Origin: Phoronis australis
Taxonomy: Eukaryota > Phoronida > Phoronidae
DNA length: 64,000 nucleotides
Assembly (NCBI GenBank): GCA_002633005.1
Contig: NMRA01000236.1
Coordinates: 153,907 to 217,906 of the forward strand
Reading direction: 5' to 3'
The notes beneath the pieces were generated by a model, which saw nothing but the letters and a program-made list of their open reading frames with translations, had not been told where the DNA came from and did not search any database. The position numbers and the translations under genes are program-made. This document shows positions 57,748 through 64,000 of the stretch, piece by piece. How positions within the stretch are numbered: position 1 is the stretch's first letter; every line of letters begins with the position of its first letter.

Positions 57748-58129
57748 CTAAAAGATGAGAAAGAATATTTATTTTAAAATGGTTACAAATCCATCTCCCG
57801 TAAAACGTACTTTTTATTTGGAACACCTATCTCTACAAAACTGCTCTTAACCTTTTCCTTACCCACATTAGAGGTGATAACTCATACCTGTGCTTTGGAA
57901 GAACTGAGTTAGTTATTGCTAAAGATCAGACTCAATAAGTTTTCTTATCACGGCCTGTCATTGAATATGGCGGGCATGATCTCAACCACTATCCACAGCC
58001 AAAATCACTCCTCATCTCGGTGAGTAAGGAAAGACAAACTGAAATCAATTTTATAGTAGTAAGTGATCTAAGAGAAAAGTGTACGTTAAACTGAACACCC
58101 ACGTCTCCAACATGAGCGCAGCATACCAA

Positions 58130-58540
58130 GCCTGATGGAGAGCTATTTTGGTGTCACACGACTCATAAAACCATTTTCCCACTCTTTAACGGACACCCTC
58201 TTCTAAAAACAACTGTGTTTGTCTTCGTAAAATTTACATCGATACTTACATTATCACAAAACTTTTCCAAAACCTTAATTTGATTTTTTGTAAATAACCG
58301 GGCGTATATGAGATGTTAGCCATATCACCAGCATACGGAAGACACAAAATATCCGGCGGCTGATTAACAGATACAGTGACCAACGTCTGTTCAGGTTGAA
58401 AATGAAACTACTCATTGTTAATAAAGGCATCCCAAGAGCACGTCTGCACTTTCGGAAATAATTCAAAAAAGGAGTACATATGCTACAATATGAGGCAGCA
58501 CTATGTATTTGACACAATAGGGATTCCAAGTGGATCGTGT
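58130..58540 (-). pseudogene. Non-LTR reverse transcriptase fragment in the CARD-gene intron
   Basis: Minus-strand frames encode DILCLPYAGDMANISYTPGY then LQKIKLRFWKSF and IDVNFTKTNTVVFRRG, matching the region around the catalytic YADD box of a LINE RT. The box reads YAGD, so the first catalytic Asp of the pair is lost. Stops and frame shifts are present throughout. Confidence 0.65.
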
Positions 58541-59232
58541 TTATCCCTTCCTTGCGTCTGATCCAATTATTAATACCTCATCTATTTTCTTCTCATTACC
58601 AACGCGATTCATTCTTACTTTACTGTACTCATCGACTTGACAAAGATTTGAATATTTTTCTCAATATATCGTATCCACTTTCTTTATAATAGACAACTTA
58701 AATTTCAAATATTTATCAGCTTCATAGTACTGTTTGTCTTTCTGCTTGCGTGAGTTTGTATTTATTGAATGTGTTGTAATTATATCTTTCCATGGTGCAT
58801 TTTCTCAGTCTTTCCGGTGGCTGGTGCACCCTAGCAGAACTATTCAAGAAAATAAAAATGTGATACTGAATCACCGATGTTTAACTGTTGACTCAACAGA
58901 ATAGAAATTGTTTAAAATGAATGCATGTTGAATGAAAATAGATATTTTGTGTAGTATTTGACCCTTTCCAGTGCATTATGAGCCCTTGTAGTGGAATTAG
59001 TGAAAAGTGTGGTTAATGTTGAGAATCACAGTCTAACATGTTGAATGAAAAGGTCAATTGTCAGAAGGAAAATGCACTTAGTAACCCATGGTTACACCAA
59101 ATTTTTCAATTTTTGAGGTTTATAGAGCATTGCGGGGCCTCAAAAAGGTCTGTTCGTGTAAATAGGAGTTACATAAACAGAGTTCATTTTAAACAAAGAC
59201 GGCATACCGAGCACGTTTGTGAGCGAAACTAC

Positions 59233-59404
59233 CTGTTGTTATCGTTGATCAGTTTTTCAGACATGCAGAGGCTGAGAATACCATCGCCAATATCCACTTC
59301 TTTTTCGATGCTTGACGCTGTCACCCGTATTAATTCCACCTCCTGTTTGTAGTCGTCGGGTATTCCACTTGTCCCCTTCAGCAAGTTATAAAGTATAATG
59401 TAAT
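59233..59404 (-). CDS. Tandem-CARD protein (RIG-I/MDA5-like), exon B: end of CARD1, start of CARD2
   Basis: From the acceptor TTCCGTTTAG the frame, set by codon A|AT, reads NYIILYNLLKGTSGIPDDYK, then QEVELIRVTASSIEKEVDIG and DGILSLCMSEKLINDNN. The first part is the last helix of CARD1 and an interdomain turn. The rest is helices 1-2 of CARD2 (compare the L-x-R/P-x-L...D-I-L...C-L/M-x-x-E-L-L pattern in MDA5 and RIG-I). The donor is AACAACAG|GTAGTT, phase 2, which joins exon C exactly. That phases agree across three exons is strong evidence for a real gene. Confidence 0.78.
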
Positions 59405-59689
59405 CTAAACGGAAATATAGAGATATATGACATTTCTTTAATTCAATAATAGACACACAGCATTATGCGTATTTCCTGAACATAGGCATATGTAGCTTCT
59501 CGTAACTAGACTTGTAGTGAATAAATTTGTCGTTACAGGATGACAGATTTGAAATCCACTTTTTGTAGTTCTTTCAAAGTTTCAGTATCAGTGCGACAGA
59601 ATATGTTAACTTCATACAAAATATATGTTTAAGCCACCAGCACGCCACCTGTGGTTAGATCACGTAACCTAACGAATGTCAGACTGAGC

Positions 59690-59790
59690 AGATTTCTGCC
59701 CCAACCGGGACTCGAACCCGGGATCTTTTGCTAACCGTGCAGAAGCTCTAGTCCACTGAGCTATCGGAACCACATACCAAGAACTGCACG
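59690..59790 (-). repeat. tRNA-derived SINE head
   Basis: The minus strand reads GGTTCCGATAGCTCAGTGG, an anticodon-arm-like hairpin, then CCCGGGTTCGAGTCCCGG, so A and B boxes and a perfect T-arm are present. The acceptor ends do not pair and the anticodon loop lacks the universal T33, so this is a SINE head and not a tRNA gene. It lies between exons A and B of the CARD gene, on the same strand. Confidence 0.6.
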
Positions 59791-60373
59791 ACGACACTTG
59801 GCTTACCTCACAATCCAACTGCTGCCTGGTGGTTTGGTAACTGACCCAATTATGTTGCACACCCAGCAGAATTAATGAGGAACATATTATTGCAACATTA
59901 AACAAACGTTTTAGGTTATAAATGTCACATTTCTTGTTCAATTTTCAAAATTCAAAAACCTAATCAAGTGTGCTTTTCACGAACCATTCAAAATGCTATT
60001 TACAAACTGTAAAACGAAAATTTGTACGTACTGTTGTCGCCCCTAGTATGTTTATGATGGTTTCATTATCTAGAGAACGATAACATCAGCAGCCTGAAGC
60101 GATTTAATTAACCATAACAGCATACTGTCTTTTATCCGAACCGGTAAATTCTGTTGTCGAGTTGCCCAATCTCGACCGGTTGGGATGTCAACGTAGGTTT
60201 CTTTTCATGACTTGTGGAATACAGAAATCCAACCGGGTATTTCGCCCTTGAACTCCTGAGTATATATGAATATGTGACTCTTAAACCGGCGTGGAAATGC
60301 ATATCGCAAGGATTTTGTAGTCTGGTCAGCACGCCGGTTTAAAAATTACATATTCATATACAAAATACAATTG

Positions 60374-60450
60374 TCATGGGCGGCGCAGCACTGAAAAAAG
60401 TGGGTGGCTATAGCTCACCCCCCAAGACCATATGGTGCGCCGCCCATGAT
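60374..60450. mobile_element. GC-rich MITE, second copy
   Basis: TCATGGGCGGCGCAGCACTG at the left and TGGTGCGCCGCCCATGAT at the right are inverted copies. The interior has AAAAAAGTGGGTGGCTATAG, in common with the copy at 5630-5702. About 77 bp in total. It lies in the intron between exons A and B of the CARD gene. Confidence 0.7.
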
Positions 60451-61092
60451 TGTTTGTTGAAGACTCGTACAGCGTCGTTTTTGAAAACGATAGGTTCGAT
60501 TCGTGTTGGGTGAAACCCATTGTTATGACTCTTTTAACACGATGAATAAACGAATATTACACATGATAATACCGTGGGCCGAAATGCGTTAACTTATAAC
60601 AAAATCTGACGAATTGCCCAATGACTCATAACCGTGAAACTGTACAATGAATGCTGCTGCCAGTGGTGGGTACGACGAACACATAAACTCAAAGACCCCT
60701 GACTGATAAGTAGATTTCTTCAAGTTTGAACATTGCGACTCTTACTTGAATTAATTAGCGATTCGTGGGGCTTCCAGGGACACGTTTGAAATAAATAAGA
60801 ATTCTACCAAGACTAGCGACACTTCGTTAAAAAGCGTATACCAAATCTGGTGCAATTCATACAACAATGGATGTTCGGGATATCAGCACGATCGGCATAA
60901 ACTCCAACTTATGCGAGCACTTGCTAAAAAAAACAACTTGTGCCAAATGTTACCAGTGTACGAGACACTGCATGTTTTGCTTGATCTTTTAACCGTGACG
61001 AAGCCAACAATTACCGTTAGTCAAGTTTTGTGCCATAATACCACAATCACGAAAGTTCAGTAATATGTCAAATGTTGCTCATTACAACGTAC

Positions 61093-61221
61093 TTTTTGCT
61101 TCCAAAGACTCAATGAACGCTTGGAACCAGCGGTGATGTGACATACTTGTCAACTCTTTCAACAATTCCCTGCATGCTTCTGGATTAGAAATCTGCCCTT
61201 TATTAATTTTCTCTTCCACGT
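61093..61221 (-). CDS. Tandem-CARD protein (RIG-I/MDA5-like), exon A: helices 4-6 of CARD1
   Basis: After the acceptor TTTCTTGCTTTTAG the frame reads VEEKINKGQISNPEACRELL, then KELTSMSHHRWFQAFIESLE and AK. This corresponds to helices 3-6 of the first CARD of RIG-I/MDA5 (an EEKI start, a G-x-x-x-x-A-x-x-LL helix and a WFxxF-x2-xL helix). The donor is AAAAA|GTACGT, phase 1, joining exon B as Asn. The exon begins in phase 1, so a preceding exon with helices 1-2 must exist; it was not identified with confidence. Confidence 0.75.
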
Positions 61222-61257
61222 CTAAAAGCAAGAAATAGAGCCGGGTAATCAATTATC

Positions 61258-61352
61258 AATAACAACAACAACAACTACGACAGCAACAACAACAACGACA
61301 ACAACGACGACAACAACGACACTTATAATAATATTAACAATAATAATAATAA
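61258..61352. repeat. CAA/CGA and AAT trinucleotide microsatellite
   Basis: Repeats of AACAACAACGAC type followed by AATAATAATAAT. It lies just upstream of exon A, in an intron of the CARD gene. Confidence 0.95.
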
Positions 61353-61525
61353 AACCTAGCGCAAAACGTATATTTGTTCTCCAGAAATGAATATAGCTCA
61401 ATTTGCAATTTCTTCTTTCAAGCTTAGTATTTAGTCTTCTCAGAAGGATACCATCTGTAACGAGTATAAATGTACTCTGTCGAGATTTGAACAATCCAAC
61501 AATTGTAAAATGGTCGTCCGTACCG

Positions 61526-62193
61526 CTGTTTCACTGTCCCTATATCCCCCCCGTCCCCATGTCCCCCAACCGATGTTCCCCCGTCCCGATTTTCCCCCGT
61601 CCCGATATTTCCCCGTCCCGATGTTCTCAGTCCCTACATGTGGGTTCCCCCAGCCTTACCCATATTTTTATATATTGAGAGTCAATTTCTTTGCGTTAAT
61701 TATCTAATCTATTGCTAATTAAAATTGAAGACACTATGGCTGAAATGTGCATGAGGATCCAGGCAAATCAGATGTAATTTTAACTATTGGAGGTGAAAAA
61801 AAAACTGGGTTTGCTTGTCATCTTTAATAAATCGCTTTACTTGAATTTCCATAAGTCTCAAACGTTGACCAAATATAATCTTAAGCACCCAGATTGTAAG
61901 ACGAAAGCACAAACATACGCCACATATAATGCTTGTTTTCTCTTAGTGTTAAGTGGATTTTTCGTTACCGTTTCGGCGCGCATGCACCAAAATATCATCC
62001 TTTTAAAACGCAGGGATTAAATTAATGACTGAGCAGGGGGAACATGGGGACGGTAGAAGATGGGACTGGTGGCACATCGGGATAAAGGACTTGGGACCGA
62101 GGAAACAAAGGGACGGGAGAACATTTGTTGGGAACATAGGGACGGGAGAATGTAGGCCCAGGAACAACGGGCCAACCCCGTAAAGTGAAACAG
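61526..62193. mobile_element. TIR element with inverted CCCGTCCC minisatellite arms
   Basis: CTGTTTCACT at 61526 and its inverted copy at 62184-62193 bound a 668-bp unit. The left arm (61536-61650) consists of 14-17-bp units like CCCCCGTCCCGATGTT. The right arm (62030-62180) has the inverse, GGGACGGGAGAACAT-type units. The centre is ordinary AT-rich DNA without an ORF. This is the same architecture as 11232-11748, with a different unit sequence. Confidence 0.65.
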
Positions 62194-63300
62194 AGCTATG
62201 CGTTTTTATTTAGGAGTAAATAAATACACCTAATGCGATTGGTGGTGATATTGGTAGGGTTTCTACAGGTGACAGATGGAAATTAATTATGGTGCGACTT
62301 TAAAACAAACCTGGGAATTTATGCTACGAAAAATATTTGTACTGGTTTCTCTAGTGCTCAAAAGACAGACAATGTTAAAAAGTTGTTTAATGACAGTAGT
62401 AGTCAGTCTTAGTTTCCGTAGTTAGAGTAGTTGTATTGTAAATGATACGAGAAACAAACTGTTTGAACGCATAGAATGTATGGGCAGCATCTATAACAAC
62501 TACACCTTAGTTGAGAACTTTTATTTTATTTAAAGAGAGTATGGTAATGAACAGTATATAAAGATTGATTTGTCACGGCCCGAGCGTTACCTAGTGGCCC
62601 AACTTAGGACAGGAACTCTTGCCCCACATACAGAAACCGGTGGCTAGGTACATGTACTCTTGTAGACGAAAGCTAAAGGCCCGTTTACATAGACAAAAAT
62701 TATCCACATCATTAAATCTACTTATGAGTAAGATTTGCGCACCTGTATAAAAGTATATTTATTGACAGTTCACAAGACTTCATAAGAATTGGTACGTGTG
62801 CGTTCTATTTTCATTTTCAAAAGAGTTGCCATTATGAGTAAACTGCTTTTAACGAGTTTGTCACAGTACTTGTCGATTGGGGTGATGTTTGGATTGTTAC
62901 CAAAGTGGACTTTGTGGAAAAGGGAACATTCACAAGACTGGTGGTAGCATGTTGTAAAATAAGCATTTGAAAATGACCAATGGGTTGAATATTTCAAATT
63001 GACGAGACATGTTATCTGTTACGAGAAGAGCTCAGGTATTAAGTTGCTCGGTTCATATACCATGTATCGTCATCGCTCTACGACTGTCTTCATTTTGAAG
63101 TGTGAGGGTTACGTACGTACCCGACAGACAATGGTTAGTCATCTAGCTGCCATCTCCAACAATATACAGTACATTTAATAGGGCTTTGGAGTTGAATTTT
63201 ACATAACTTTAAAAGTCTTCTGTACGATTGGTATTGCAAAATTGCCATTTGTACCACGAAGACACTTTATTTTGCGTTCACAAGTGCAGTGTTTACTCAC
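62194..63300. other. 1.1 kb without recognised features
   Basis: Possibly intronic for the CARD gene. No CARD helix 1-2 exon was recognised on the minus strand here. Confidence 0.35.
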
Positions 63301-63425
63301 GTAAATCCACTTTTGCACCACCTACAAAGGTATTGCAAATTTGCTCAAGTAACTTTTTGCACGGCGTGTATTTGCGTTCACAAAACAAATAAAATACACA
63401 CTGCATAGACACTTCGGATTGTATC
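63301..63425 (-). CDS. Possible upstream exon of the tandem-CARD gene
   Basis: A minus-strand open segment after an acceptor-like CAACTCACAG (63426-63435) encodes SEVSMQCVFYLFCERKYTPC then KKLLEQICNTFVGGAKVDL. It ends at an excellent donor TTAC|GTGAGT (phase 1), which would join exon A in frame (His codon). The KKLLEQICNTF stretch could be a CARD helix, but too few residues remain before exon A to complete helices 2-3, so another exon would be needed or this is a chance frame. Confidence 0.25.
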
Positions 63426-63481
63426 CCTGTGAGTTGAGGCAAGCGATTTTCCAAAGAGTTGTCAATCATAAATTGACTCAT

Positions 63482-64000
63482 TCAAACGACGCTAACGTTT
63501 GTTTGATAAGCTAATAAAACTCTGTGTTGGTCCTTTGCGTCCAGCGTAGGCGATCTACATCTATCAAGCAAACCAAAGGTTACCAATACGCGCCCTCGGA
63601 ATAACGAGGGAAACGAAATGGCTCAGAAAAGATACTCGGACTAGTTATTAATTATTGTCAAAAGAATTTCTCAATAATTTTACTGGGCTCTGTAGTAAAA
63701 TGTTAGCTTCCGAAAGGCAGAATTGCATGACCAGCCTTCAACGTGGAGGCCTCTAGAAAATTTGCGTGTCTGACAAATTAGTCATGAAGCATAACAAAAC
63801 AACATTTGCCTTGAGAGGACCCAATTCGCCTCTATGTACTGTACCGTAACAAAAAGTATTGACAGAGAGGACAAGCGCCTATTTAAATCTCGTATGGTAA
63901 TTTCGCGAGGCAAAAAGAGCTCTGTAAAGGCAATCGTCTCGTTTTTTCTCACGGGGGGTAATATTTTACAAAAAAGATTATTAATTGAAATGTCTTGATT
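63482..64000. other. Gene-free right edge
   Basis: No feature recognised. It may include the promoter side or further 5' exons of the CARD gene. Confidence 0.35.

Noticed and set aside
59038-59352. Plus-strand 104-codon frame
   Set aside because: Antisense to CARD exon B; no family motif.
59690-59790. Functional tRNA gene
   Set aside because: A/B boxes and the T-arm are good, but the acceptor stem does not pair and the anticodon loop lacks T33; a SINE head fits better. The same holds for 548-640 and 6930-7006.
61403-61707. Proline-rich plus-strand frames
   Set aside because: They translate the CCCGTCCC minisatellite.

Overview
The window is 64 kb of AT-rich metazoan nuclear DNA. It shows spliced genes with GT-AG introns, several classes of non-LTR and Penelope-like retroelement debris, cut-and-paste DNA transposons, MITEs, tRNA-derived SINE heads and microsatellites. 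There are no operons, ribosome binding sites or bacterial genes. The content (RIG-I/MDA5-type CARDs, a CAT-type SLC7 transporter, many Penelope-like and Cys-rich-tail transposons) fits an invertebrate such as a hemichordate, lancelet, echinoderm, mollusc or cnidarian. I cannot narrow it further from sequence alone. Ambiguous bases at 3299, 29149, 34183 and 46496-46497 mark weak assembly points.

Two host genes can be reconstructed, both on the minus strand. The first (20851 to 3546) is a complete seven-exon cationic-amino-acid-transporter-like gene (SLC7 family). All six splice junctions keep phase and give a 676-residue, multi-membrane-span protein ending in a PPPY motif. Its introns hold a 23 x 45-bp satellite (7866-8900), a TIR element built of minisatellite (11232-11748), a 3.2-kb DNA transposon with TA target duplications (15628-18792), and a 27-bp tandem repeat that copies the splice donor of exon 4. 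The second (61221 to 56339, 5' end probably beyond or near 63.4 kb) is a tandem-CARD gene whose exons agree in phase. The second CARD looks like that of RIG-I-like receptors. No helicase exon was recognised downstream, so it is either a CARD-only gene or one whose remaining exons I cannot see.

Between them (about 21-56 kb) the sequence is mostly mobile-element debris. In order: an internally deleted copy of the 15.6-kb transposon (22469-23096); a Penelope-like 3' end (27.8 kb); non-LTR fragments (28.9-30.9 kb); a possible 5.2-kb element bounded by inverted repeats made of ~20-bp subunits (32.38-37.57 kb) with a second inverted-repeat pair and a 465-bp duplication inside; a 5'-truncated LINE (37.8-39.6 kb); a TG/CA microsatellite pair (42.8 kb); Penelope-like fragments in opposed orientation (43.8-45.6 kb); another LINE fragment (45.7-46.5 kb); and a nested DNA transposon with 327-bp terminal repeats carrying a decayed PIN/FEN-like plus Cys-rich-tail protein (49.88-55.44 kb), itself interrupted by a 1.6-kb segment with a THAP-like start.

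The observations most worth pursuing are the tandemly multiplied, in-frame 5' splice sites of the transporter, the tandem-CARD gene without a visible helicase, the autonomous/MITE pair of a TA-targeting transposon with a Cys-rich tail, and a recurring design of TIR elements assembled from inverted minisatellite arrays.
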